Source of the DNA: Solwaraspora sp. WMMA2065 | GTDB lineage: Bacteria; Actinomycetota; Actinomycetes; Mycobacteriales; Micromonosporaceae | Assembly (NCBI RefSeq): GCF_030345075.1 | Contig: NZ_CP128361.1 | Coordinates: forward strand, 3,100,001 to 3,164,000 | Direction of reading: 5' to 3' | DNA length: 64,000 nt | Shown here: piece after piece, positions 18,309 through 26,951 of the stretch | Layout of the letters: each line of letters starts with the position of its first letter | Numbering within the stretch: the first letter of the stretch is position 1 | Made by a program: the position numbers and the translations under genes | The notes under the pieces: model-generated | The model's database searches: none | What the model was told of the DNA's origin: nothing | The model's input: the letters and a program-made list of their open reading frames with translations, nothing else

Positions 18309-19286
18309 TCAGTACTCCCGGGTGGGCAGCGCTTCCTCGGCCTGCTCCTGGGTGAAGGTGGTCTCCTCGGTGACCACCCGCTTGGGCACCGACTCGCCGG
18401 CGTGCACCTGCTCGACCAACTCCATCAGCTGTGGCCCGAGCAGCGGGCTGCACTCCGCGATAAAGTTGATCTTGCCGTCGGCGAGCGCCTGCATGCCGTC
18501 GCGGACCGCGTCGATCGTGATGATCGTGATGTCCTGGCCGGGCACCAGACCGGCGGCCTCGATCGCCTCGATCGCGCCGAGACCCATGTCGTCGTTGTGC
18601 GCGAAGAGCACGTCGATGTCGTCGTGGGCCTGGAGGAAGGCCTCCATGACCTCCTTACCCTTGGCCCGGGTGAACTCACCGGTCTGCGACGCGATGATCT
18701 CGAACTTCGGGTCGACGGCGATCGCCTCACCGAAGCCCTGCTTGCGGTCGTTGGCCGGAGCCGAGCCGGTGGTGCCCTGCAGCTCGACGATCCGCACCGG
18801 GCCGGGCTCGTCGGCGAACTCCTCGGCCAGCCACTCCCCGGAGAGCCGACCCTCGAGGACGAAGTCGGAGCCGATGAAGGTCTCGTACAGCGTCTCGTCC
18901 TGCGAGTCCACTGCCCGGTCGGTCAGGATCACCGGGATCTCGGCATCCTTGGCCTCCTTGAGCACCGTGTCCCACCCGGACTCCACGACCGGGGAGAAGG
19001 CGATCACGTCGACCCGCTGGGCGATGAAGTTGCGGATCGCCTTGATCTGGTTCTCCTGCTTCTGCTGGGCGTCGGCGAACTTCAGCTCGATCCCGGCCTC
19101 GGCCGCGGACTCCTGGACCGACTTGGTGTTCGCCGTACGCCAGCCACTTTCGGCGCCGACCTGGGAGAAGCCGAGGACGATCTGGTCGTCACCGCCGCCA
19201 CCCCCCTCCGCGCCCGAGTCACCACAGGCGGCGGTGGTCGCCACCATCATCGCCGCGATCATGACGGCGGAAAAACGTCTGAACAC
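18309..19286 (-). CDS. Sugar ABC transporter substrate-binding lipoprotein (YtfQ-like)
   Basis: A 325-residue periplasmic-binding-protein-like lipoprotein. The signal peptide ends in a lipobox around TTAACGDSG (Cys near residue 21), followed by a Gly-rich linker. The mature part is a type I (ribose/galactofuranose) binding fold with LGFSQVGAESGWRTAN, IKAIRNFIAQRVDVIAFSPV, VILTDRAVD and FAHNDDMGLGAIEAIEAAG. It captures a pentose or furanose sugar outside the membrane for the downstream permeases. The GTG start is preceded by GGGAGG at 6 bases. It is the first gene of the minus-strand arabinose operon. Confidence 0.93.
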   Translation of the reverse strand: MFRRFSAVMIAAMMVATTAACGDSGAEGGGGGDDQIVLGFSQVGAESGWRTANTKSVQESAAEAGIELKFADAQQKQENQIKAIRNFIAQRVDVIAFSPVVESGWDTVLKEAKDAEIPVILTDRAVDSQDETLYETFIGSDFVLEGRLSGEWLAEEFADEPGPVRIVELQGTTGSAPANDRKQGFGEAIAVDPKFEIIASQTGEFTRAKGKEVMEAFLQAHDDIDVLFAHNDDMGLGAIEAIEAAGLVPGQDITIITIDAVRDGMQALADGKINFIAECSPLLGPQLMELVEQVHAGESVPKRVVTEETTFTQEQAEEALPTREY

Positions 19287-19896
19287 TGCCTACCTCCCGC
19301 TGAGGCTGATGTCGTCCGCCGGTTGGCCGGACGACCGGCGGTCGAAACGGTCCACGGATGCGGTGGACCGACTGTTAGCGTTAACTTTGCGATTCGGCCA
19401 AACACCCGGCGTACGCCAAGCTTCCGACCCACCGACACCCTTCCCAGGTGGCCCAACTGGTCGGGATGCCATCGACAGCCGAGGCTCAACCGCCGCGTTT
19501 CAGGAGTGTTACCGTTCTCATCGAGCACGTCAAGGGGGTGGATCGCGGCCGTTACCGCTCTGTTGCGACAACTTTCCTCGGCACCACCGAGTGGGGCGGG
19601 ACGATCAGATGAGCGATAACATCGACAACGGTCGCAGACCAGGGTATCCGGTCGGGTCTCCGTAGTAGGGCAACCGCTGCCGGATCGGCGGAACCAGGTT
19701 CTCCCCTCGGCTCGCCGCCAGCCCATGGCGGCTCCCGGTGGGTGACCGCTAACCTCGCTGTTGACGGAGCTGGCACGGGCACCGGAAGACAGCCCGGCCC
19801 ACCCGGCCGGTCCAGTTCCGCGGCCCTGGCACCACGCCGGGTCTGAAGATCATCGGCAGTGCCGGCACGTCCCGGCCGGACTTGAGGTGGGCAGCG
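19287..19896. promoter_or_regulatory. 610-bp divergent control region of the arabinose locus
   Basis: There is no credible gene between the binding-protein gene (minus) and the LacI regulator (plus). The stretch holds several palindrome-like sites centred on CG and related to the LacI-family pattern TGTTAGCGCTAACA: 19373-19386 (12 of 14), and weaker 10-of-14 matches at 19507-19520, 19608-19621 and 19741-19754. Promoters for both directions must lie here, but no -10/-35 pair could be assigned with confidence. Confidence 0.65.
19373..19386. promoter_or_regulatory. LacI-family operator-like palindrome upstream of the arabinose operon
   Basis: TGTTAGCGTTAACT is a near-perfect inverted repeat with the central CG typical of LacI/GalR operators. 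It lies 87 bp upstream of the GTG of the binding-protein gene and matches the classic pattern at 12 of 14 positions. The regulator encoded at 19897 is the likely ligand. Confidence 0.65.
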
Positions 19897-20910
19897 GTGA
19901 GCAGCAGAAGCGTCCGGGAACCAGCGATGACGGATGTGGCCAGGCTGGCCGGGGTGAGCCACCAGACGGTGTCCCGGGTTCTCAACGGTCACCCCAACGT
20001 GCGCGAACAGACCCGGCTACGGGTCCGAGCCGCCATCGCCGAGCTGGGCTACCGGCCGAACCGCGCGGCCCGCGCCCTGGTCACCGGCAAGTCACAGGTG
20101 ATCGGAGTGGTGGCACAGAACTCGACGCTCTACGGCCCAGCGTCCCTGCTCGCCGCGTTCGAGCAGGCCGCCGGGGCCGCCGGGTTCGCGGTCAACGTGG
20201 GCAGCGTCCGCAGTCTGGATCGGCAGTCCATCGCTGGCGTCGTCGACCGCCACCTCGACCAGCGGGTCGCCGGCCTGGTAGTGCTCGCACCGGTGGTCTC
20301 CGCCGGCGAGGCCGTGCAACAGGTGCCGGCCGGAGTGCCACTGGTCACCATCGACGGTGACCCGCAGCACAACACCGCGCTGGTCACCGTCGACCAGGCG
20401 GCCGGGGCCCGGGCCGCCACCCGGTGCCTGCTGGACGCGGGTCACCCGACCGTCTGGCACGTCTCCGGTCCGGGCGACTGGTTCGACAGCGCCGGGCGGA
20501 TCCACGGCTGGGAGCAGACCCTGCGGGACGCCGGCGCCGAGGTCCCGCCACTGGTGCCGGCCGACTGGAGCGCGGCGTCCGGCTACCGCGCCGGGCAGAT
20601 GTTGGCCCGGATGCGCGACGTCACCGCCATCTTCGCCGCCAACGACCACCTCGCGCTGGGCATCCTGCGGGCCCTGAGCGAGCGGGGCCGGCGGGTGCCG
20701 GACGAGGTCAGCATCGTCGGCTTCGACGACGTGCCGGAGGCCGCCTACTTCACCCCACCGCTGACCACCGTACGGCCGGACTTCGACGCGGTGGCCAAGG
20801 CGAGTCTGGCGCTGCTGCTGCGGCAGATCGAGTCGGGCGCGCGCAGCGACGAGCGGCACACCATCGAGCCGACCCTGGTGCACCGGCGCAGCGTCGCCGC
20901 GCCCAGCTGA
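19897..20910 (+). CDS. LacI-family transcriptional regulator (arabinose locus)
   Basis: A 337-residue repressor. The N-terminal helix-turn-helix reads TDVARLAGVSHQTVSRVLNG, followed by the hinge helix region YRPNRAARALVTGKS. A type I periplasmic-binding-protein-like effector domain follows (IGVVAQNSTLYGPASLL, DGDPQHNTALVTVDQ, FAANDHLALGILRAL, SIVGFDDVPEAAYFTPPLTTV). GTG 19897 is preferred because AGGTGG lies just upstream; a TTG at 19882 is an alternative. It sits between two sugar importers, each with operator-like palindromes upstream, and probably senses arabinose or a derivative. Confidence 0.92.
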   Translation: MSSRSVREPAMTDVARLAGVSHQTVSRVLNGHPNVREQTRLRVRAAIAELGYRPNRAARALVTGKSQVIGVVAQNSTLYGPASLLAAFEQAAGAAGFAVNVGSVRSLDRQSIAGVVDRHLDQRVAGLVVLAPVVSAGEAVQQVPAGVPLVTIDGDPQHNTALVTVDQAAGARAATRCLLDAGHPTVWHVSGPGDWFDSAGRIHGWEQTLRDAGAEVPPLVPADWSAASGYRAGQMLARMRDVTAIFAANDHLALGILRALSERGRRVPDEVSIVGFDDVPEAAYFTPPLTTVRPDFDAVAKASLALLLRQIESGARSDERHTIEPTLVHRRSVAAPS

Positions 20911-21261
20911 ACCGGCCCGCCAGCAGAGCCGACGGCGCTCCACATCCAGCCCTTGAGCTGTGGAAACGTCCCGCAACGGAGGCGTCGGGGCGACGCCGGC
21001 GCGGGCGGTCGGATGTTTCGCATCGGTTTCCCAAGGATCGCGTAGGGGCTCTTGACAGCGAACTTGTGAGCGATAACACTGCGACTCACAGTGCCACCGA
21101 TAGTTTGCAGCAACCCGACAGCGTGACGGGGCCGCATGGCCACCGGCCGCCCGCCGTGCCCGGTGCACCGCCCAGCGGTCCGGCACCTCATCGCCCACGG
21201 CACCACAACCTCCCGCCTGCGGCGCCACCGCCCGCAGCCCATCCCAGAGAGGGAGACGTCC
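20911..21261. promoter_or_regulatory. Control region of the second sugar importer
   Basis: A 351-bp gene-free stretch between the regulator and the second binding-protein gene. It contains TGTGAGCGATAACA at 21065-21078, a 12-of-14 match to the LacI-type palindrome and closely similar to the site at 19608-19621 in the other control region. A weak TTGACA-like element (CTTGACAGC, about 21051) lies just upstream of it. The rest shows no clear structure. Confidence 0.6.
21065..21078. promoter_or_regulatory. LacI-family operator-like site upstream of second importer
   Basis: TGTGAGCGATAACA shares TGAGCGATAACA with positions 19610-19621 in the first control region, so both transport operons carry the same half-site arrangement. 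It lies about 14 bases after a TTGACA-like hexamer, a position that would block RNA polymerase. Confidence 0.6.
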
Positions 21262-22404
21262 GTGCAACTGCGCACGAGCACCATAATCCAACGGCTGGCC
21301 ACGATCGGCGTAGCCGCTGCCCTGGCGACCAGCCTGGCCGCCTGCGGCTCCAGCGAGAAGACCATCAACCAGGAGACCGGCGACGGCGACAACACGGGGG
21401 CCCTGGTCGGTGTCACCATGCCCACCCGGTCCTCCGAACGCTGGATCAGCGACGGCGACAACGTCAAGGCCGCGCTGGAGGAGCTGGGTTACGAGGTCGA
21501 CCTGCAGTACGCGGAGAACGACATCCCGACCCAGGTCAACCAGATTGAGAACCAGATCACCCGGGGCGCCCGGCTGCTGATCGTCGCCTCGATCGACGGC
21601 ACGGCGCTGACCACCCAGCTGCAGCAGGCCGCCGACCAGGGCATCCCGGTCATCGCCTACGACCGACTCATCCGCAACAGCCCGAACGTGGACTACTACG
21701 CCACCTTCGACAACTTCAAGGTTGGCGTACAGCAGGCCACGTCCTTGCTGGTCGGACTCGGCATGCTCAACGCGGACGGCTCCGCCGGCGAGGCCGACGG
21801 CCCGTTCAACATCGAGCTGTTCGCCGGATCGCCGGACGACAACAACGCCACCTTCTTCTTCGACGGCGCGATGTCGGTGCTGCAGCCGCACATCGACTCG
21901 GGCAAGCTGGTGATCCGCAGCGGCCAGACCGACTTCGACACCGTCGCGATCCTGCGTTGGGACCCGGAGACCGCACAGCGGCGGATGGAGGACCTGCTCA
22001 CCCGCACCTACCAGGGCGGCGTCACGGTCGACGGGGTGCTCTCGCCGTACGACGGGCTCTCCATCGGCATCCTGTCCGCGCTCAAGAGCAGCGGATACGG
22101 CACCGCCGGCCAGCCCTACCCGGTGGTGACCGGGCAGGACGCCGAGGAGGTCTCGGTCAAGTCGATCCTGGCCGACGAGCAGTACTCGACGATCTTCAAG
22201 GACACCCGCGAGCTGGCCAAGAAGACCGTCGAGATGGCGCACGCCGTCCTCAGCGGCGACGAGCCGGAGGTCAACAACACCACCGACTACGACAACGGGG
22301 AGAAGGTCGTCCCGTCCTACCTGCTCGAGCCGGTGATCATCGACAAGAGCAACTACGAAGTGCTGATCGACAGCGGCTACTACTCGGCCGAGCAGCTGGG
22401 CTGA
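21262..22404 (+). CDS. Multiple-sugar-binding lipoprotein (ChvE-like)
   Basis: A 380-residue solute-binding protein of the ChvE/xylose-binding branch. The signal peptide ends at a lipobox (SLAACGSS, Cys near 30). Mature landmarks are [39 protein letters not shown], and [27 protein letters not shown] 21262, with GAGGGAG upstream, is taken as the start; the open frame reaches further upstream without a signal peptide. It heads a three-gene operon with an ATPase and one permease (ChvE-GguAB layout) and is separate from the first importer in sequence and architecture. Confidence 0.92.
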   Translation: MQLRTSTIIQRLATIGVAAALATSLAACGSSEKTINQETGDGDNTGALVGVTMPTRSSERWISDGDNVKAALEELGYEVDLQYAENDIPTQVNQIENQITRGARLLIVASIDGTALTTQLQQAADQGIPVIAYDRLIRNSPNVDYYATFDNFKVGVQQATSLLVGLGMLNADGSAGEADGPFNIELFAGSPDDNNATFFFDGAMSVLQPHIDSGKLVIRSGQTDFDTVAILRWDPETAQRRMEDLLTRTYQGGVTVDGVLSPYDGLSIGILSALKSSGYGTAGQPYPVVTGQDAEEVSVKSILADEQYSTIFKDTRELAKKTVEMAHAVLSGDEPEVNNTTDYDNGEKVVPSYLLEPVIIDKSNYEVLIDSGYYSAEQLG

Positions 22405-22414
22405 GTCCACGATC

Positions 22415-23965
22415 ATGCCGACCGACGCCATCCTGCAGATGCGGGGCATCACCAAGACGTTCCCCGGCGTGCGTGCCCTGCACGACGTCAACCTGACCGT
22501 ACGCCGGGGCGAGATCCACGCCATCTGCGGCGAGAACGGCGCCGGCAAGTCGACCCTGATGAAGGTGCTCTCCGGCGTCTACCCGCACGGGTCGTACGCC
22601 GGAGAGACCAGCTTCGACGGCCGGCCGGCCCGGTTCGCCGGGATCCGGGACAGCGAGCACCGGGGCATCGTGATCATCCACCAGGAGCTGGCGCTCTGCC
22701 CGCAGCTGACGATCGCCGAGAACATCTTCCTCGGCAACGAACAGACCCGCCGTGGGCTCATCGACTGGAACCACACCAACCACCAGGCGGCCGAGCTGCT
22801 GCGCCGGGTCGGGTTGACGGAGAATCCGACCACCCTGGTCGCCGAAATCGGGGTGGGCAAGCAGCAGTTGGTCGAGATCGCCAAAGCGCTGTCCAAGCAG
22901 GTGAAGCTGCTGATCCTGGACGAGCCCACCGCCGCGCTCAACGACGAGGACTCCGCGCACCTGCTCGACCTGCTCCGCGGGCTGCGGGACACCGGCATCA
23001 CCTGTGTGATCATCTCGCACAAGCTCAACGAGATCCTCGCCATCGCCGACACGATCAGCATCCTGCGCGACGGCGAACTGATCGAGACGCTCGACCCGGC
23101 GAACGACGAGGTCACCGAGGACCGGCTGATCGCCGGCATGGTGGGCCGGTCGATGGAGCACCGGTTCCCGCCGCGCACCCCGAAAATCGGCGCCGAGGCG
23201 CTGCGGATCGAGGAGTGGACGGTGCGCTCCCCGGACGGCGACCGGGTGGTCGTCGCCGACGCCAACCTCACCCTGCACCGTGGGGAGGTCGTCGGGCTGG
23301 CCGGGCTGATGGGAGCCGGTCGGACCGAGCTCGCGATGAGCGTCTTCGGTCGGGCGTACGGCCGGGACATCAGCGGCCGGGTCTACAAGGACGGCCGGCA
23401 GATCCAGCTGCGCTCGGTCCGCGAGGCGATCGACCACGGCATCGCGTACGCCACGGAGGACCGCAAGCGGTACGGACTCAACCTGATCGAGGACATCCAG
23501 CGCAACGTGTCGGCGGCCGGGCTGACCCGGCTGGCCCGCCGTGGCTGGGTCAACGAGGGCGCCGAGCACCGGACGGCGCAGGGGTTCCGCCGCAGCATGA
23601 ACATCAAGGCGCCGAGCGTGGCGAGCATCGTCGGCAAGCTCAGCGGCGGCAACCAGCAGAAGGTCGTGCTGTCCAAGTGGATCTTCACTGAGCCGGACGT
23701 GCTGATCCTGGACGAGCCGACCCGGGGCATCGACGTCGGCGCCAAGTACGAGATCTACTCGATCATCAACCAGATCGCCGACAACGGTACGGCGGTCCTG
23801 GTCATCTCCTCTGAACTGCCCGAACTGATCGGGCTGTGCGACCGGATCTACACGTTGTCGGCCGGCAGGATCACCTGCGAGGTGCGGCGGGCCGACGCCA
23901 CCCAGGAGCGACTCATGCAGCACATGGTGCAGGGACAGGAGCAGGGATCGGGGGCCGACCGGTGA
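22415..23965 (+). CDS. Sugar ABC transporter ATP-binding protein (GguA/MmsA-like)
   Basis: A 516-residue protein with tandem nucleotide-binding domains. The first has Walker [17 protein letters not shown] and Walker [14 protein letters not shown]. The second has [26 protein letters not shown] and [14 protein letters not shown]. It energises the single permease encoded immediately downstream. The start ATG is 10 bases after the stop of the binding-protein gene, and its end overlaps the permease start by 4 bases (GTGA). Confidence 0.94.
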   Translation: MPTDAILQMRGITKTFPGVRALHDVNLTVRRGEIHAICGENGAGKSTLMKVLSGVYPHGSYAGETSFDGRPARFAGIRDSEHRGIVIIHQELALCPQLTIAENIFLGNEQTRRGLIDWNHTNHQAAELLRRVGLTENPTTLVAEIGVGKQQLVEIAKALSKQVKLLILDEPTAALNDEDSAHLLDLLRGLRDTGITCVIISHKLNEILAIADTISILRDGELIETLDPANDEVTEDRLIAGMVGRSMEHRFPPRTPKIGAEALRIEEWTVRSPDGDRVVVADANLTLHRGEVVGLAGLMGAGRTELAMSVFGRAYGRDISGRVYKDGRQIQLRSVREAIDHGIAYATEDRKRYGLNLIEDIQRNVSAAGLTRLARRGWVNEGAEHRTAQGFRRSMNIKAPSVASIVGKLSGGNQQKVVLSKWIFTEPDVLILDEPTRGIDVGAKYEIYSIINQIADNGTAVLVISSELPELIGLCDRIYTLSAGRITCEVRRADATQERLMQHMVQGQEQGSGADR

Positions 23966-25143
23966 GCGTCGCCCGGATCAACGTCCGCGAGAGCGGCATC
24001 TACATCGCGTTCGGGCTGATCGTCGTGCTGTTCGCGGTGCTGACCGACGGGGCACTGCTGCAGCCGCAGAACCTGTCCAACATCATCGTGCAGAACTCGT
24101 ACGTGCTGATCCTGGCGATCGGCATGATCCTGGTCATCATCGCCGGGCATATCGACCTGTCGGTCGGCTCGGTGGTCGGCGCGACCGGGGCGATCGCCGC
24201 CGTACTGATGGTCGAGCACGACCTGCCCTGGCCGCTGGCCCTGCTGATCACCCTGATCGCCGGTGCCGCGATCGGCGCCTGGCAGGGCTTCTGGATCGCG
24301 TACTTCGGCATCCCGGCGTTCATTGTCACCCTGGCCGGGATGCTGCTGTTCCGGGCGCTCACCCTGAGTGTGCTCGGCAACCAGGGCATCGGGCCGTTCC
24401 CGGATCCGGTGCGTACCCTCGCCAACGGCTTCACCGAGGGCTATCTGGGCAACATCGGGTTGGGCCCGCTCGGCGGCGCCGATCTGGTCAGCCTGCTGGT
24501 CGGTCTGGTCGCGGTCGGCGGTATCGCGGTCAGCCAGTGGCGGGCCCGGGTCGCCCGGCTCGGCTACGACCAGGCGGTGGAGCCGATGCCGGTCTTCCTG
24601 TTCAAGATCGTCGGCGCCTCGGCGGCGGTGCTGTTCGTGATCGTGCAGTTGGCCCGGTTCAAGAACCTGCCGTGGGTGCTGGTGCTGCTGGCGGCCCTGG
24701 TGCTCGGCTACTCGCTGCTGACCAAGCGGTCGGTGTTCGGTCGGCAGATCTACGCGGTCGGCGGCAACCTGCAGGCCGCGGTGCTGTCCGGGGTCAAGGT
24801 CAAGTCCGTCGTGTTCTGGATCTTCGTGAACATGGGGGTGCTCTCCGCGCTGGCCGGGATCATCTTCGCCGGCCGGCTCAACCTGGCCGGACCGACCGCC
24901 GGCAACACCTTCGAGCTGGACGCGATCGCCGCCGCGTTCATCGGCGGGGCGGCCGTGCAGGGCGGGGTCGGCAAGGTGGTCGGCGCGGTCACCGGCGGTC
25001 TGATCATGGGCGTGATCAACAACGGGATGTCGCTGATCGGCGCCCCCAGTGAGAACGTCATGCTGGTCAAGGGTGCGGTGCTGCTGGCCGCGGTCGCCTT
25101 CGATGTGTGGAGCAAGCGCCGCGCCGGCGTCGCCTCCCGCTGA
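23962..25143 (+). CDS. Sugar ABC transporter permease (GguB/XylH-like)
   Basis: A 393-residue permease with about 11 helices. [21 protein letters not shown] is the family core; a long cytoplasmic insert (residues about 190-235) sits between central helices as in XylH. The C-terminal part carries [24 protein letters not shown]. The GTG start overlaps the ATPase stop. With one ATPase and one binding protein it would form a homodimeric channel. It ends the plus-strand sugar operon; a terminator hairpin follows at 25352-25390. Confidence 0.93.
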   Translation: MSVARINVRESGIYIAFGLIVVLFAVLTDGALLQPQNLSNIIVQNSYVLILAIGMILVIIAGHIDLSVGSVVGATGAIAAVLMVEHDLPWPLALLITLIAGAAIGAWQGFWIAYFGIPAFIVTLAGMLLFRALTLSVLGNQGIGPFPDPVRTLANGFTEGYLGNIGLGPLGGADLVSLLVGLVAVGGIAVSQWRARVARLGYDQAVEPMPVFLFKIVGASAAVLFVIVQLARFKNLPWVLVLLAALVLGYSLLTKRSVFGRQIYAVGGNLQAAVLSGVKVKSVVFWIFVNMGVLSALAGIIFAGRLNLAGPTAGNTFELDAIAAAFIGGAAVQGGVGKVVGAVTGGLIMGVINNGMSLIGAPSENVMLVKGAVLLAAVAFDVWSKRRAGVASR

Positions 25144-25351
25144 CCCCGCCGATCCACCCGGACCGCCTGGGCTGTCCACCGGGATGCGGCGCAGCTCACC
25201 ATCGACCCCACCGGTCCGACACCCGCAGCCCGCACCGCTAACCTCCTGATGCTCGGCGACAGCCCGGAGCCGCCGGCGATCCCGGCGGCGGTGACCATCA
25301 CGGCCAGCCACGGACGTCGTACCGCGAACCGTAGGCAACCACGCCTACCGC

Positions 25352-25390
25352 GGCCTGCCCTGCTCCCACACGACGGGGGCGGGGCAGGCC
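25352..25390. terminator. Bidirectional terminator between sugar operon and natural-product cluster
   Basis: Arms 25352-25367 and 25375-25390 pair over 16 bases with only two G-U wobbles, around a 7-base loop. A smaller perfect stem (GTAGGC/GCCTAC, 25331-25348) precedes it. It separates the convergent permease gene and condensation-like gene and marks the left border of the cluster. Confidence 0.72.
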
Positions 25391-25418
25391 CATGTCGTCC
25401 TAGCGCACCAGCTTGGCT

Positions 25419-26849
25419 TCACCTGACGATCTGGCCCCGTCCGCCGCCAGGGCTGGGCTGCCAGGGCCAGGGCACGTCCCGGTAGGCGGCCTCGATGAGC
25501 AGCGACTCCAGGTCGCGCAGGTACGGCTCGATCGTTTCCGGTGCCAGGAACCGGGTGTCGACCGTGTAGGTGAGGCCGAGCGCATCCGGCTCGTCCACCA
25601 CGTGCAGCAGGCGGTGCCAGGAGGCGGCGTCCAGGCCGTCGGTCCGGGAGAAGCGACTGTCGTCGGCGGCCGCCCGCAACTGCTGCTCGGCTACCGGCGG
25701 CACGTCGTCCACCACGTCCCCGCCGGGCAGCCGGACGTCGTTAAAATAGTAGTGCGGCAGGAATGCGGTGGTGTAGTCGTAGCCGAGCTCCTCGAACGTC
25801 GTCCGCATCGCGACGGCGTCGTAGTAGGCGTGCAAGTATCCGTCCAGCGCGACCCGATAGATCCGTGGTAGCAGCTCAAAGAAACCCGGGCGATCGGCGA
25901 TGTCCAGCACGCAGAAGCCGATTTGACCGAGATTGGCGATCGCATTGACGTACTCGGGCCGGAAGCGGTTGTGCGACATGTTGAACAGTCCGCAGACCTG
26001 ACGCCCGGTCGCTCCGGCGGACAGGGCGGTGGTAGCGGCGAGCAGCACCGTCGAGAAACTCACCCGATGCCGGGCGGCGACCATCCGGGCGGCGGTGGCG
26101 GCGGCCGACGAGACCAGTGTGCCCCGGTGCAGCCGTGGGGTGGCCGGCGGCGCCGGCTCGTCGAGCGAGACGTCGGCCAGCCGGCGGTACTGCCGGAGCC
26201 AGTACGCCACGGTACGGCCCGAGTGCCGCTGGTCCGGCCCGTGCTGGCGGCGGGCCACGTCCACCGACTGCAGCCCGGCCGGGGTGCCCAGGTCGCCCCG
26301 GAGCAGGATCAGCCGCAGGTCACGCAGCACCACCTCGACCGCGTACGCGTCCACGGTCGAGTGGCTGAAAACCAGCACCAGCTGGCGTACCACGCCGTCG
26401 ACCCGCACCACGGCGAACCGCACCGGCCACTCCCGACCGTGGTCGAAGGCGATATCACCCAGCCGGCGGGTGAGCTCGGCGGCCGCCACGGCGCCGTCGC
26501 CGGTGCCCGCAACCACCAGGACCGGGACCTGCCCGGCCGCCGCGGTCTCCTGCCGCGACGTGCCGTCCGCCGTCCGGCATACCCGGGTACGCAGCCCGCC
26601 GTGCCGGCCGACTAGCACGCCGATTGCCCGCACCACGCTGGACAGGTCGGCCGGGGCCCGACGCGGCACCGCCAGCACCCGACGCAGGTTGAGGAACAGG
26701 TGCTGGGTCCTCGACAGGGCGGCGGCCCGCCACATGACCTGCTGCGCCCAGGTCATGTGGGCCACCTCAGTCCGGCCACCGTGGAACTCCGCGTGGACCA
26801 ACTCGTCCATGGCCCACTCGGCGGGCACGACGGCATCGACGAATCGCAT
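25419..26849 (-). CDS. Stand-alone NRPS condensation-like protein
   Basis: About 476 residues with a condensation-domain fold and no carrier or adenylation domain. The N-terminal part (TEVAHMTWAQQVMWRAA) resembles the opening helix of free-standing condensation proteins. The active-site motif HHxxxDG reads SHSTVDA, keeping the second His and the Asp but not the first His or the Gly. GYDYTTAFLPHYYFNDVR lies in the C-terminal half. It could join a carrier-bound acyl or aminoacyl group to a nucleophile, or be an accessory domain. The start is uncertain: ATG 26849 fits related proteins better, but the frame stays open to GTG 26903, only 48 bp from the divergent NRPS start. Confidence 0.78.
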   Translation of the reverse strand: MRFVDAVVPAEWAMDELVHAEFHGGRTEVAHMTWAQQVMWRAAALSRTQHLFLNLRRVLAVPRRAPADLSSVVRAIGVLVGRHGGLRTRVCRTADGTSRQETAAAGQVPVLVVAGTGDGAVAAAELTRRLGDIAFDHGREWPVRFAVVRVDGVVRQLVLVFSHSTVDAYAVEVVLRDLRLILLRGDLGTPAGLQSVDVARRQHGPDQRHSGRTVAYWLRQYRRLADVSLDEPAPPATPRLHRGTLVSSAAATAARMVAARHRVSFSTVLLAATTALSAGATGRQVCGLFNMSHNRFRPEYVNAIANLGQIGFCVLDIADRPGFFELLPRIYRVALDGYLHAYYDAVAMRTTFEELGYDYTTAFLPHYYFNDVRLPGGDVVDDVPPVAEQQLRAAADDSRFSRTDGLDAASWHRLLHVVDEPDALGLTYTVDTRFLAPETIEPYLRDLESLLIEAAYRDVPWPWQPSPGGGRGQIVR

Positions 26850-26951
26850 TCCCGACGGTACGACGGCACGACATGCATCGAATCGATCATTCGTCCGTAC
26901 CACAGTGCACTAAAAGTTGATTCCGCTGTGCCGACGACGGGGGTCAGGCTG

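Noticed and set aside
19552-19992. A minus-strand open frame between the binding protein and LacI genes.
   Set aside because: It runs into the LacI helix-turn-helix coding region, has no recognisable domain or ribosome-binding site, and covers the operator region.
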